A stretch of 64,000 bases of DNA from JAEVLT01 sp050496765 (lineage in GTDB: Bacteria > Bacillota > Bacilli > Bacillales > Cytobacillaceae), in contig NZ_JBNWEO010000015.1 of NCBI RefSeq assembly GCF_050496765.1, positions 62,001-126,000 of the forward strand. The letters are read 5' to 3'. The notes under the pieces are model-generated. The model was not told where the DNA came from. It did no database searches and saw nothing but the letters and a program-made list of their open reading frames with translations. Below, piece by piece: positions 52,850-61,629 of the stretch. Made by a program: the position numbers and the translations under genes. The first letter of the stretch is position 1. Each line of letters starts with the position of its first letter.

Positions 52850-52880
52850 AAGCGCAGACCTGGATTCAGGCTGCGCTTAT
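52850..52880. terminator. Bidirectional terminator between hcp and the Crp/Fnr gene
   Basis: AAGCGCAG-A-CCTG and CAGG-CTGCGCTT form a stem with one bulge between converging genes; an A run lies on the left and a T-rich stretch on the right. Confidence 0.75.
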
Positions 52881-52930
52881 TTAATCTTTGGTTCAATTCA
52901 GAGTGTGCAAAACAGAACAGTACCGTCGTT

Positions 52931-53623
52931 TTAAATAATTTCATCAAGAAGCTCGTCGGGGTTTAAAATGATATTTCCGTTTTCGTCTTCTTCAATTAAT
53001 TGTTCCTTCTTCATTTTCGTTAATGTCCGGCTGATTGTTTCTCTCGTTGTCCCAATCATATTTGCCAAATCTTTATTCGTAAAATCTGCTTTAAGCCATA
53101 TTTTGCCGTCATCCCGCTCTTTCCCGTCTTTTTGAGCAAGCCGAATCAACAACTTAACGATTTGTTCGTATGTATTGTTTAAAATTTGCTCTTCAAGCCG
53201 GTTTTGTAAGTCAATGATTTTTTCCCCGAGAACTTTAAACACTTTAATCGAAAGCTCGGGATTTTCAATTAATACATTTTCAAACTTTGAGATCGGGATT
53301 GCAATCAAAATGGATGGTTCGAGCACTTCTGCATAGGCAGGATAATCGCCTTTACGGAAAAAACCTACATGTGGGAACATTTCGCCTTTTTTCATTATCC
53401 CAACAATTTGTTCTTTTCCGTTAACATCACTTTTATATATTTTTATTCGGCCATCAAAAATGAAGTATACGTTTAACAAGGGATCTCCTTGCAAGAAAAC
53501 ATGACTATGTTTTTTCCATTCCCTCGTAATGGCTATTTCTGTAATTTTATTCAGTTCGTAATCATTTAACTCGCGAAACAAGGAAAACTCCGAAAGGACT
53601 TTTTTAATTTCTTCTATTTTCAT
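52931..53623 (-). CDS. Crp/Fnr family transcription regulator without cysteines
   Basis: A 230-residue regulator: cyclic-nucleotide-binding-like beta barrel (about 15-120; VFLQGDPLLNVYFIFDGRIK), dimer helix (about 125-155) and a winged helix with NKDLANMIGTTRETISRTLT. The recognition helix has R-E-x3-R, the residues by which E. coli CRP reads GTGA. There is no cysteine in the protein, so it cannot hold the Fe-S cluster of Bacillus Fnr. ATG 53623 follows GGAGATGAATAGA. It converges on hcp, whose promoter carries a fitting site, so control of hcp is a reasonable inference. The signal it senses is unknown. Confidence 0.88.
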   Translation of the reverse strand: MKIEEIKKVLSEFSLFRELNDYELNKITEIAITREWKKHSHVFLQGDPLLNVYFIFDGRIKIYKSDVNGKEQIVGIMKKGEMFPHVGFFRKGDYPAYAEVLEPSILIAIPISKFENVLIENPELSIKVFKVLGEKIIDLQNRLEEQILNNTYEQIVKLLIRLAQKDGKERDDGKIWLKADFTNKDLANMIGTTRETISRTLTKMKKEQLIEEDENGNIILNPDELLDEII

Positions 53624-53810
53624 TCTATTCATCTCCACAACTGATCGATGTTTATCTTTATTTTAACAAAAGTGGATCATCTAGAAAAATATTTGTTTGC
53701 CAATATTGCAGGATGGTTGAAACTGGTAAGAATTGAAAATAAAAAAATTGAGCCAGATGCTTTCGCCGCGAACGTCTATTCGCTAAAATAAAGATATTGA
53801 GGTGATAAAA

Positions 53811-56111
53811 ATGTTCGGTAAAGCTGATTTACAAGAACTCATTGCGATGCTAAAGATAGATGACCAATACAAAAGGAATATTGTCAGTTGGAAAACAATT
53901 GAAGCAAAACAAGCGCAGACAGATGATCTTCCGGAAAACTTGCATCCCCTTTTGATGCGGGCACTAACAGGAAAAGGAATTGAAAGGTTATATACGCATC
54001 AAAAATCGGCATACGAGACCATTTCGGCTGGGCAAAGCATTGTCGCCGTGACGCCTACTGCATCAGGGAAAACATTGTGTTATAATTTGCCAGTTCTTCA
54101 GCGGATTTTAACCGATTCGAATACAAGAGCCCTTTATCTGTTTCCTACAAAGGCACTGGCACAGGATCAAAAAAGTGAAATAAACGAATTGATTCAAGCT
54201 GCCGGAATGGAGATTAATAGTTATACATATGATGGCGATACACCGGCGAACATCCGCCAAAAGGTTCGAAAAGCAGGCCATGTTGTGATTACAAACCCCG
54301 ATATGCTTCATTCGGCGATCCTGCCGCATCACACGAAATGGGTTTCGCTTTTTGAAAATTTGCGATTTGTGGTGATTGATGAGCTGCATACTTATCGCGG
54401 TGTGTTTGGAAGCCATGTCGGAAATGTAATCAGGAGATTAAAACGAATTTGCCGCTATTATGGGAGCAATCCGATCTTTATTTGTACATCTGCTACCATT
54501 GCAAATCCATTGGAGCTTGCAGAGGCGCTAACAGAGGAGAAAATGTGCTTAATAGACAACAATGGAGCACCGAGTGGGAGGAAACACTTTGTTTTTTACA
54601 ACCCGCCCGTTGTCAATAAGCCGCTAAACATCCGCCGAAGTGCAACCTTGGAGGTTCGCAAGATTGCCGGGGAACTTTTAAAGAACAAAATTCAAACCAT
54701 TGTTTTTGCCAGGAGCAGAGTCAGAGTAGAGATCATCCTAACCTATCTTCAGGAATTGCTGAAAAATCAATTGGGTTCCAAATCGATCATGGGCTACAGG
54801 GGCGGTTATTTGCCAACAGAGCGAAGAAAAATTGAAAAAGGACTTCGCAATGGAGACATTTATGGGGTTGTCAGCACGAACGCATTGGAATTAGGTGTCG
54901 ACATCGGTCAATTGCAGGTTTGTATAATGACCGGTTATCCCGGAACGATATCGAGTGCATGGCAGCAAGCGGGACGGGCTGGCAGACGGCATGGAGAGGC
55001 GCTAGTGATTATGGTGGCAAGCTCCAGTCCGCTTGATCAATACATCATTCAAAATCCTGATTATTTTTTTCATAACAGTCCGGAAACAGCACGGATCAAT
55101 CCTGATAATTTAATCATCTTACTTGATCATATGAAATGTGCGGCATATGAACTTCCATTTAAAAAAAATGAACAGTTTGGCTCTGTTGAGACAGAAGAGC
55201 TGCTTGACTATTTAGTGGAAGAGCGTGTCCTTTATCAAAATAGAGACAAATGGTATTGGATGAACGATTCTTTTCCAGCGCATACTATTAGCCTTCGTTC
55301 TGCATCGCAGGAGAATATTGTCATTATCGACCAAACGAATAGAGGAAAAGTAAAAGTGATCGGTGAAATGGATCGCTTTTCTGCCATGACCCTCCTTCAT
55401 GAAGAAGCAATCTATTTACACCAAGGCGTTCAATTTCAAGTGGAAAATCTGGATTGGGAAGAAAAAAAGGCCTATGTCCGGGAAGTAAGTGTGGACTATT
55501 ACACAGATGCCAATCTGGCAGTTCAGTTGAGAGTACTGGAAATTGATCGGCAAAATACAATGAAGGCAACGGAGATCGGTTATGGGGATGTAAGTGTTCG
55601 GGCAATGGCAACGATCTTTAAAAAGATTAAATTTGAAACCCATGAAAATATCGGTTCTGGTCCAATCCATTTGCCAGAGGAAGAACTCCATACAAATGCT
55701 GCTTGGATTTCACTCGACAAAACGTTAAAAGAATTTTCAGCGGAACGTTTGGAACAAGGGCTTATTGGTGCAGCTCATGCCCTTAACCATATTGCGCCCC
55801 TGTTTGTTATGGCCGACCCGCAAGATCTTCACGTTATTCCTCAGGTAAAAGCAGACCATAATGAAAAACCAACGATATTCTTTTATGACCGATATCCTGG
55901 CGGCGTTGGCCTGAGCGAAAAAATATTTGAAGGAATGGCCGAAATTCTTGAAGAGACAAAGAAAATGATGCATCAGTGCCAATGCGAACACGGTTGCCCA
56001 TCGTGTATTGGAGCTGAAATTGCAAGTGAAACGGCCAAAGACGATGCCCTTAAAATGATTCAGATTTTTTTACAAACTAGCGAGGAGAAGCAAGATGTCG
56101 CTGAAAAATAA
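53811..56111 (+). CDS. mrfA: DEAD/DEAH-box helicase MrfA (YprA)
   Basis: A 766-residue superfamily 2 helicase which in B. subtilis works with MrfB in repair of mitomycin C adducts. Walker A TPTASGKTL near residue 82, Walker B VIDELHTYRG near 190, TSATIANP motif III, and QQAGRAGRR motif VI near 385. A C-terminal DUF1998-type zinc domain carries four cysteines in CQCEHGCPSCIG near 723-734. ATG 53811 is chosen: GAGGTGAT is just upstream and would overlap the GTG at 53802. mrfB overlaps its end by 17 bases. Confidence 0.94.
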   Translation: MFGKADLQELIAMLKIDDQYKRNIVSWKTIEAKQAQTDDLPENLHPLLMRALTGKGIERLYTHQKSAYETISAGQSIVAVTPTASGKTLCYNLPVLQRILTDSNTRALYLFPTKALAQDQKSEINELIQAAGMEINSYTYDGDTPANIRQKVRKAGHVVITNPDMLHSAILPHHTKWVSLFENLRFVVIDELHTYRGVFGSHVGNVIRRLKRICRYYGSNPIFICTSATIANPLELAEALTEEKMCLIDNNGAPSGRKHFVFYNPPVVNKPLNIRRSATLEVRKIAGELLKNKIQTIVFARSRVRVEIILTYLQELLKNQLGSKSIMGYRGGYLPTERRKIEKGLRNGDIYGVVSTNALELGVDIGQLQVCIMTGYPGTISSAWQQAGRAGRRHGEALVIMVASSSPLDQYIIQNPDYFFHNSPETARINPDNLIILLDHMKCAAYELPFKKNEQFGSVETEELLDYLVEERVLYQNRDKWYWMNDSFPAHTISLRSASQENIVIIDQTNRGKVKVIGEMDRFSAMTLLHEEAIYLHQGVQFQVENLDWEEKKAYVREVSVDYYTDANLAVQLRVLEIDRQNTMKATEIGYGDVSVRAMATIFKKIKFETHENIGSGPIHLPEEELHTNAAWISLDKTLKEFSAERLEQGLIGAAHALNHIAPLFVMADPQDLHVIPQVKADHNEKPTIFFYDRYPGGVGLSEKIFEGMAEILEETKKMMHQCQCEHGCPSCIGAEIASETAKDDALKMIQIFLQTSEEKQDVAEK

Positions 56112-57369
56112 GTTAGCCAGATTAAAACCGCATCTCTCCGCAAACCCAGTGGCAAAAGAAGATGAGAAAGTTAAAACGAATCAAACGAGTATGGCTGGTC
56201 AAATTCCATACCAGGACCACTGGGAAAAGGAGAATGTGTATCCCTTTTTCTTTGACAACAATTACTGTCTTGTTCGGGAAACAACTTATCCTCTGGATCA
56301 GCAGCATGGAAATTATTGTTTCAGAGACTTTCTGAAGGCCGTTGAAATGTGGAATGCTCATTCAATTGAGCATCCGTTATCTGCCAAAGAGTATTTGCCA
56401 GAAGAGTTGTTTTTCTTTGACACAGAAACAACTGGCCTTGGCGGTGGAGTTGGCAACACCATTTTTTTGCTTGGGTATGCCAGCGTATCGGGCGATCAGC
56501 TGATCCTCAGGCAGCATATTCTTGCCAATCCGGGTGCAGAGGTGCCGCTCTATCAAAGTTTTTTGGAAAGCATCAATTACAAAACGCTTGTTACATACAA
56601 TGGGAAATCTTTTGACTGGCCCCAAGTAAAAACGCGTCATACCCTTGTTAGGGACCATGTTCCAAAGCTCCCGCAGTTTGGTCATTTCGATTTGTATCAT
56701 GCTGCTCGAAGGCTCTGGAAACACAAGCTGGAACGATTGAAATTATCCGTTGTAGAAAAGGAAATTTTAGGCGTAGAAAGGGTCGATGATGTACCAGGCT
56801 TTTTGGCGCCAATGATCTATTTTGATTTTGTAGAGAGCAGGCAGCCTGACGGAATGCTTGGCATTTTGAAACACAATGAAATCGATATTTTGTCGCTTGT
56901 CACATTGTATGCTCATTTAACATTCCAAATATTTGGTTACGATACGAAGCAAACGAGGAGAGAGACATTCGAAGTCGGCCGCTGGTTTGCTCATTTAGGT
57001 GACAGCAGTGAGGCGGAAAAAGTGTTTAACAAACTTTCAGACGGCACAGATTGGAGCTCACAACGCGCCAAATTCGAGCTTGCCATGCAGCACAAAAAAC
57101 AGCAAAAATGGGATCTGGCTCTTGAATTATTTAAAGAGCTTGCAAGTGAAATGGACGGAGAAGATGTGGCAGAAGCTTGTATTGAAGCAGCCAAGATTTT
57201 GGAGCATCGATATAGAAATTACTCATTGGCCTTGGATTATAGTTTAAAAGCAGGGGAACTGCTAAAAAAAATGGCCTATCGTGACCGGAAAAAGGGCTTG
57301 AAATTTCAGAAAGCGCTTCAAACACGAATAAGCCGCCTTGAAAATAAAAGAAAGAAATTTCCCGGGTAA
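56095..57369 (+). CDS. mrfB: Exonuclease MrfB (YprB)
   Basis: A 424-residue protein with a DEDD-type 3'-5' exonuclease domain (FFFDTETTGLGGG near residue 103; TYNGKSFDWPQ near 165; HNEIDILSLVTLYAH near 262) and a C-terminal TPR-like helical part (about 300-415). In B. subtilis it is the nuclease partner of MrfA. Its ATG overlaps the helicase gene and has GAGGAGAAGC as binding site, so the two are translated together. Confidence 0.92.
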   Translation: MSLKNKLARLKPHLSANPVAKEDEKVKTNQTSMAGQIPYQDHWEKENVYPFFFDNNYCLVRETTYPLDQQHGNYCFRDFLKAVEMWNAHSIEHPLSAKEYLPEELFFFDTETTGLGGGVGNTIFLLGYASVSGDQLILRQHILANPGAEVPLYQSFLESINYKTLVTYNGKSFDWPQVKTRHTLVRDHVPKLPQFGHFDLYHAARRLWKHKLERLKLSVVEKEILGVERVDDVPGFLAPMIYFDFVESRQPDGMLGILKHNEIDILSLVTLYAHLTFQIFGYDTKQTRRETFEVGRWFAHLGDSSEAEKVFNKLSDGTDWSSQRAKFELAMQHKKQQKWDLALELFKELASEMDGEDVAEACIEAAKILEHRYRNYSLALDYSLKAGELLKKMAYRDRKKGLKFQKALQTRISRLENKRKKFPG

Positions 57370-57550
57370 CCGCAAATTTCGCTATATTTTCATTGTTTAT
57401 GCCAACATTCAACAAGCTTCTACTTTTTGTAACAAATTGTTCATATTATTTTACCAAAAAACCAGAATTTCCATATTGTCTGTACAGTCAGAACAGCGTA
57501 AAATAAGAATCTGTATTGACGTAACAACTATAAAATATGGGGCTGGTTCT

Positions 57551-57646
57551 ATGTATAAAGCAATCTTGTATTTGTTTTTTGTTGTCGTTTGTTTGACTGC
57601 CGTGATGTTTACTAGCTTGAAAGACAGCTTCTATTCGATTCTATAA
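57551..57646 (+). CDS. Possible 31-residue membrane peptide
   Basis: The 363-base gap between mrfB and cotD holds one short frame, MYKAILYLFFVVVCLTAVMF and on to SFYSIL, a single hydrophobic span with one basic residue in front. The upstream GGGGCTGG is only a fair ribosome binding site, and I know no family for it. It may be a small sporulation membrane protein or chance. The rest of the gap is AT-rich apart from the cotD promoter. Confidence 0.3.
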   Translation: MYKAILYLFFVVVCLTAVMFTSLKDSFYSIL

Positions 57647-57667
57647 AAAAATAGGTATTTTCATTAG

Positions 57668-57696
57668 TACAAGAATATCCCCTCTTACATAGGCTG
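57668..57696 (+). promoter_or_regulatory. Sigma K promoter of cotD
   Basis: A -35 TACA (AC at 57669-57670) and the -10 CATAGGCTG (57688-57696, CATA-N3-TG) are 16 bases apart. This agrees with the known sigma K control of cotD in B. subtilis. Confidence 0.65.
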
Positions 57697-57732
57697 TTAA
57701 TGTAAACAGTACAGAGGAAAGGGGAGCTAAAA

Positions 57733-57990
57733 ATGTATCTTGGAACAAATTATATGCCGCCAGTCATTCATCCGACAAAATTCAATGTGAACCACACTTT
57801 TTCAACAACTGTGGTACCGCACATCCATCCAACACACACAACAACCATTAATCACCATCTGTATCAGCATAAACACTATTGTCCGCAAACCTATTCATGC
57901 GAAAATGAGGTGTGCAACCAGCAGTACAATTGTTGTGCACCAGGAATGATGCCACCGGCAGGACCAGGATTCGGGCCTATGCCTTATTGA
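57733..57990 (+). CDS. cotD: Spore coat protein CotD
   Basis: An 85-residue inner coat protein rich in His, Pro, Thr and Cys. Recognised by MPPVIHPTKFNVNHTFSTTV and VPHIHPTHTTTINHHLYQHK. A cysteine-rich patch (CENEVCNQQYNCC) near residue 56 could be cross-linked in the coat. AAAGGGGAGC lies upstream of the ATG. In B. subtilis cotD also lies next to yprB. Confidence 0.92.
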   Translation: MYLGTNYMPPVIHPTKFNVNHTFSTTVVPHIHPTHTTTINHHLYQHKHYCPQTYSCENEVCNQQYNCCAPGMMPPAGPGFGPMPY

Positions 57991-58108
57991 TTTAAAACTT
58001 TTACAAGGGCTATTGGCCCTTGTTTTCTTTTCTATACAATATGTTATGCTTTTACATGGAAAATGTTTGTCCATTTTTAAAAATTTTTTACCATGGGGAG
58101 AAGGACAA

Positions 58109-58669
58109 GTGTATAAAGTGATCGCATTATCGGGGTACAAACCTTATGAAATTGGCATTTTTCAAAAAGATCATCCTTCTGCTGCGTATATTAAAAAAGC
58201 GATTCAAAAGGAGCTATTAAGGATGATCGATAATGGTCTGGAATGGGTGCTGATCAGCGGGAAATTAGGGGTTGAATTGTGGGGGGCGGAAGCGGTGTTT
58301 GCAATTCAAACGGATTATCCCAACCTTAAACTGGCTGTTCTTACCCCGTTTTTAGGTCAGGAAGAGAATTGGAATGACGCGAACAAGGAATGGTATGAAT
58401 CGGTGCTTGCACAAGCTGACTTCGTTGATTCCATTACCAAGAAAAGCTATGAAAAGCCATGGCAATTTCGCCTGAAAAACCAGTTTTTTATTGAAAAAAG
58501 CGATACGCTTCTCCTCGTTTATGATCATGATAAGGAAGGCAGCCCGAAATATTTATACGAAATGGCGCAAAATTATCAAACACATCAAGAATATCCAATC
58601 CATTTAATCACATTCGCTGATTTGCAAGATTTAATTGAAGAAGATGCATCGAATCATTGGAATCCATAA
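58109..58669 (+). CDS. ypsA: YpsA, SLOG-domain protein
   Basis: A 186-residue protein of the SLOG (SMF/DprA-LOG) superfamily, a Rossmann-like fold thought to bind nucleotides. VIALSGYKPYEIGIF at the start and LISGKLGVELWGAEAV near residue 50 are typical, as is FRLKNQFFIEKSDTLLLVYD. YpsA affects cell division in B. subtilis, and its neighbour GpsB is a division protein. GTG 58109 follows GGAGAAGG; the longer frame lacks support. Confidence 0.9.
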   Translation: MYKVIALSGYKPYEIGIFQKDHPSAAYIKKAIQKELLRMIDNGLEWVLISGKLGVELWGAEAVFAIQTDYPNLKLAVLTPFLGQEENWNDANKEWYESVLAQADFVDSITKKSYEKPWQFRLKNQFFIEKSDTLLLVYDHDKEGSPKYLYEMAQNYQTHQEYPIHLITFADLQDLIEEDASNHWNP

Positions 58670-58817
58670 ATTTTTTTGGAAAGTCTGCCAAAATGCTACA
58701 TATAATGGAATTGGCTTGCAAGTCCGTAAAATGGAATTCGTACCGTAAAAATTGACAAAAGCAGTTATTTTAGAAATAATAATAGGAAATGACGGGTGAA
58801 ATACTGAGGTGAATGAA

Positions 58818-59120
58818 ATGCTGTCTGATAAAGTGAAACTAACAGCAAAAGACATTTTAGAAAAAGAGTTTAAAACAGGTGTCCGTGGCTACAAACAAGA
58901 AGATGTGGATAAATTTCTCGATCTAATTATTAAAGATTATGAAACATTTCACCAGGAAATTGAAGAACTGCAGCAGGAAAACCTTCGCCTTCGCAAGCAG
59001 TTGGAAGAAACAGCCAGAAGGCAGCCAGTTGCCCAGCCGGCAGGAACAACCAATTTTGATATTTTAAAGCGGCTTTCGAATTTGGAAAAACATGTATTTG
59101 GCAACAAATTGTATGATTAA
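58818..59120 (+). CDS. gpsB: Cell division protein GpsB
   Basis: A DivIVA-like adaptor that moves PBP1 (PonA, also in this window) between side wall and septum. The 100 residues have the DivIVA membrane-binding head (AKDILEKEFKTGVRGYKQED), a coiled coil (about 40-70) and a C-terminal trimer helix TNFDILKRLSNLEKHVFG. ATG 58818 follows GAGGTGAATGAA. Confidence 0.97.
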   Translation: MLSDKVKLTAKDILEKEFKTGVRGYKQEDVDKFLDLIIKDYETFHQEIEELQQENLRLRKQLEETARRQPVAQPAGTTNFDILKRLSNLEKHVFGNKLYD

Positions 59121-59152
59121 TCATTGATTGTTTTTTTAACAATAATTTACCA

Positions 59153-59181
59153 TTGCTTGATTTGAATCGAATACATATAAT
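59153..59181 (+). promoter_or_regulatory. Sigma A promoter of rnpB
   Basis: TTGCTT (59153-59158), exactly 17 bases, then a perfect TATAAT (59176-59181). The start of transcription should be near 59188. Confidence 0.8.
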
Positions 59182-59189
59182 AGAGAATG

Positions 59190-59608
59190 TATTCAATAAT
59201 AGCGTTCGGGTAATCGCTGCATCAATTTGATGCAGAGGAAAGTCCATGCTCGCACGGGCTGAGATGCCCGTAGTGTTCGTGCCTAGTGAATTCATAAGCT
59301 AGGGCAGCCGGCCATCATCCCGGCTGACGGCAAGGAAAATGCCTAAGTCTTCTAAAGATATGGCATGATACCTTTTAAAGTGCCACAGTGACGTAGCCTT
59401 TTCAGAAATGAAAAGGGTGGAACGAGGTAAACCCCGCGAGCGAGAAACCCAAATTATGGTAGGGGCGCTTTCTCTGAGGAAATCAACAAGGAGAAAGACA
59501 GATTCATTCAGAATCTGTAGATAGATGGTTACCACCTGAGTACGAGATGAAAATCGTTTGGAGTACAAAGGTACAGAACATGGCTTACAGAACGCTGTTC
59601 AAGTGATG
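59190..59608 (+). ncRNA. rnpB: RNase P RNA, type B
   Basis: The catalytic RNA that trims the 5' ends of tRNA precursors. Universally conserved blocks are present in order: GAGGAAAGTCCATGCTC near 59234, GCCACAGTGACG near 59381, GGGTGGAACGAGGTAAACCC near 59414, GAGAAACCCAAATTATGG near 59440 and CATGGCTTACAGAACG near 59579. AGCGTTC at the 5' end pairs with GAACGCT at the 3' end as helix P1. Layout is the type B of Bacillus; the place between gpsB and rlmL is also conserved. Exact ends are estimates. Confidence 0.97.
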
Positions 59609-59632
59609 ATTTGAAAATGTGCTTAAAAAGGG

Positions 59633-59658
59633 CTCTCCCATAGGCGGAGGGTTTTTTT
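59633..59658 (+). terminator. Terminator after rnpB
   Basis: CTCTCC and GGAGGG form a six-pair stem (one G-U), followed by seven T. Confidence 0.7.
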
Positions 59659-59729
59659 ATTTGCTTCTCTATCCGGTATAATAGGAAAGATGCAAAAGAA
59701 TTATACATAAACTTGCTAAGGGTGAAAAT

Positions 59730-60887
59730 ATGGGAAAATATCAATTGATCGCTACGGCGGCGATGGGACTTGAAGCGCTTGTCGCAAAGGAAGTCCGTTC
59801 GCTCGGATATGAATGCGAAGTGGAGAATGGGAGAATATCATTTGAGGGTGATGAATACGCCATTGCGCGCAGCAACCTGTGGCTTCGCACAGCAGATCGA
59901 GTAAAGATTAAAGTAGGCGAATTTAAGGCATATACTTTTGATGAACTATTTGAAAAAACGAAGGCATTACCATGGGAGAAGTATTTACCGGAAGATGCAG
60001 AATTCCCTGTTAGCGGGAAATCGGTAAAGTCAAAACTTTTTAGTGTATCTGACTGCCAGGCAATTGTAAAAAAAGCAATCGTCGAACGGATGAAAAAACA
60101 GTATAAGCGCAATAGCAGGTTTGAAGAAAATGGTGCCTTATTTCGGATCGAGGTTGCTTTATTAAAAGATGTTGCAACCATTACGCTTGATACAAGTGGT
60201 CAAGGACTTCATAAGCGGGGCTATCGGACGGATCAGGGAGAAGCTCCGTTAAAGGAAACGCTTGCGGCCGCTTTAGTTCAATTGACAAATTGGAAGCCGG
60301 AATTTCCATTTGTTGATCCGTTTTGCGGTTCTGGAACCATCCCGATTGAGGCAGCGATGATTGGTCAAAATATCGCACCAGGCTTTAACCGCGATTTCGT
60401 TTCAGAAACGTGGGGCTGGATACCAGGCCAAGTTTGGGATGATGTCCGAAATGAAGCTGAAAGTCTTGCCAACTACGACCAAGAACTGGACATAACTGGA
60501 ACCGACATCGACCACCGCATGGTAAAAATGGCTCAGGAAAATGCGTTTGAAGCAGGGTTTGGAGGAATCATACAGTTTAAACAAATGCGTGTTCAGGATT
60601 TCACAACGGCAAAGCAATATGGTGTTATTGTTGGAAACCCCCCATATGGTGAAAGACTTGGCGAGAAAAAAGCAGTCGAGCAAATGTATCAAGAAATGGG
60701 GCAAGCATTTGCCAAATTGGATACATGGTCGATCTATATGCTGACATCAAATGAAAATTTTGAACAACTATATGGGAAGCCGGCAACAAAGAAAAGAAAG
60801 TTGTTTAATGGATTTATTCGTACAGATTATTATCAGTATTGGGGTAAAAGGCCTCCGCGTATCGGCGCGGAAGAGAATAAGGAGTAA
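59730..60887 (+). CDS. rlmL: THUMP-domain 23S rRNA guanine methyltransferase RlmL (YpsC)
   Basis: A 385-residue SAM enzyme that makes N2-methylguanosine in 23S rRNA. It has an N-terminal ferredoxin-like part, a THUMP RNA-binding domain (about 50-155) and a Rossmann methyltransferase domain with FVDPFCGSGTIPIEAAMIG near residue 192, and GNPPYGERLGE (NPPY motif) near 305. The ATG follows AAGGGTGAAAAT. A terminator follows at 60897. Confidence 0.94.
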   Translation: MGKYQLIATAAMGLEALVAKEVRSLGYECEVENGRISFEGDEYAIARSNLWLRTADRVKIKVGEFKAYTFDELFEKTKALPWEKYLPEDAEFPVSGKSVKSKLFSVSDCQAIVKKAIVERMKKQYKRNSRFEENGALFRIEVALLKDVATITLDTSGQGLHKRGYRTDQGEAPLKETLAAALVQLTNWKPEFPFVDPFCGSGTIPIEAAMIGQNIAPGFNRDFVSETWGWIPGQVWDDVRNEAESLANYDQELDITGTDIDHRMVKMAQENAFEAGFGGIIQFKQMRVQDFTTAKQYGVIVGNPPYGERLGEKKAVEQMYQEMGQAFAKLDTWSIYMLTSNENFEQLYGKPATKKRKLFNGFIRTDYYQYWGKRPPRIGAEENKE

Positions 60888-60896
60888 TTGATGTAA

Positions 60897-60927
60897 AACG
60901 TTGTGCATTCTTCGCCAACGTTTTTTT
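60897..60927 (+). terminator. Terminator after rlmL
   Basis: AACGTTG and CAACGTT with a 12-base loop, then a run of T. Confidence 0.75.
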
Positions 60928-60976
60928 CAAAAATCATTTTTTAGCTAATCAAAATTTATATGGATAAATTCTGAAC

Positions 60977-61095
60977 GGACGATGGACAGGGCGTCCTAGT
61001 CAGGCGAGTGCCACAGGATGTGGCAGGTATACGAGCGTGGTAAATTCAACTACGCCTCTGTCTTCGTCCAAAGGACTCGCCAGTCGGCGAGTTTT
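60977..61095 (+). ncRNA. Candidate structured RNA with intrinsic terminator
   Basis: No open reading frame, but dense pairing. A closing stem joins GGACGA/TCGTCC (60977-60982, 61064-61069), GACAG/CTGTC (60985-60989, 61058-61062) and GGCGT/ACGCC (60990-60994, 61052-61056). Inside are the hairpins TGCCACA-GGA-TGTGGCA (61009-61025) and GCGTGG/CTACGC (61035-61055, competing with part of the stem). A terminator CTCGCC-AGTC-GGCGAG-TTTT (61076-61095) follows. GGCGAGT (61003-61009) could instead pair with ACTCGCC (61075-61081) and stop the terminator forming. I recognise no family, and no clear promoter is seen. Confidence 0.5.
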
Positions 61096-61100
61096 CATTT
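61076..61100 (+). terminator. Terminator of the candidate RNA
   Basis: CTCGCC-AGTC-GGCGAG followed by TTTTCATTT; the hairpin and its 3' flank closely match the mtrB terminator at 9628. Confidence 0.75.
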
Positions 61101-61264
61101 ATAATATCAGAATTTATATGTTGCCCCTTTTTAACGATTGCCGGAAAAGTAAGACATGAAGTCTAATATTCTGAAACGAATCTTTTTGACCAAAATCATG
61201 ACTCTGTGACATGAAAAGTAAACATGCAAGGAATTTATTCCATAACTAGGGTGTTTCGTGGTTG

Positions 61265-61460
61265 ACTGTTTGATTTCCGCTTCAGGCGGCTTCGCTTTCC
61301 GCGGGCGTGCCGGGGAGCCTCCTCAGCGCTTTGGCGCCTGCGGGGTCTCCCCTGCCCCTTACTCCCGCAGGACATTGAATAAGCTTCTTGAATCATCACC
61401 GCACGAAGGAAAGGCGATAGCATTTTCGAGGAGTCTTCGCCGCCTTCCGCTCCAATCCAA
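61265..61460. repeat. GC-rich Bacillaceae intergenic repeat, copy 1 (long variant)
   Basis: A GC-rich block in AT-rich surroundings. It runs from TTTGATTTCCGCTTCAGGC through TCGCTTTCCGCGGGCGTGCC, GAGCCTCCTC, GCGGGGTCTCCCC and CTCCCGCAGG to GCCTTCCGCTCCAATCC. Read on the minus strand it has the same order of modules as copy 2, with about 60 extra bases (61370-61430) near the end. Short open frames across it are artefacts of the composition. I know such repeats from many Bacillaceae genomes; they look like small non-autonomous elements. Confidence 0.75.
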
Positions 61461-61629
61461 AAAGTGAGCGGAATCGACCAGAAGTAAAATGATAGCGAAT
61501 CTTTATCAAATTTCTACGATAATATATTTTTTGGATTGCCAAAAAGGCATGTATCAGGTTTTTCAGGCTATTAACTTGCATGGTTTAGGTTAAAAATGTG
61601 TCTTAAATGAGGTATATGGTTTCCAAACT

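Noticed and set aside
61258..61467. Open frame across repeat copy 1
   Set aside because: Produced by the GC-rich repeat; such frames are common false genes in Bacillaceae.
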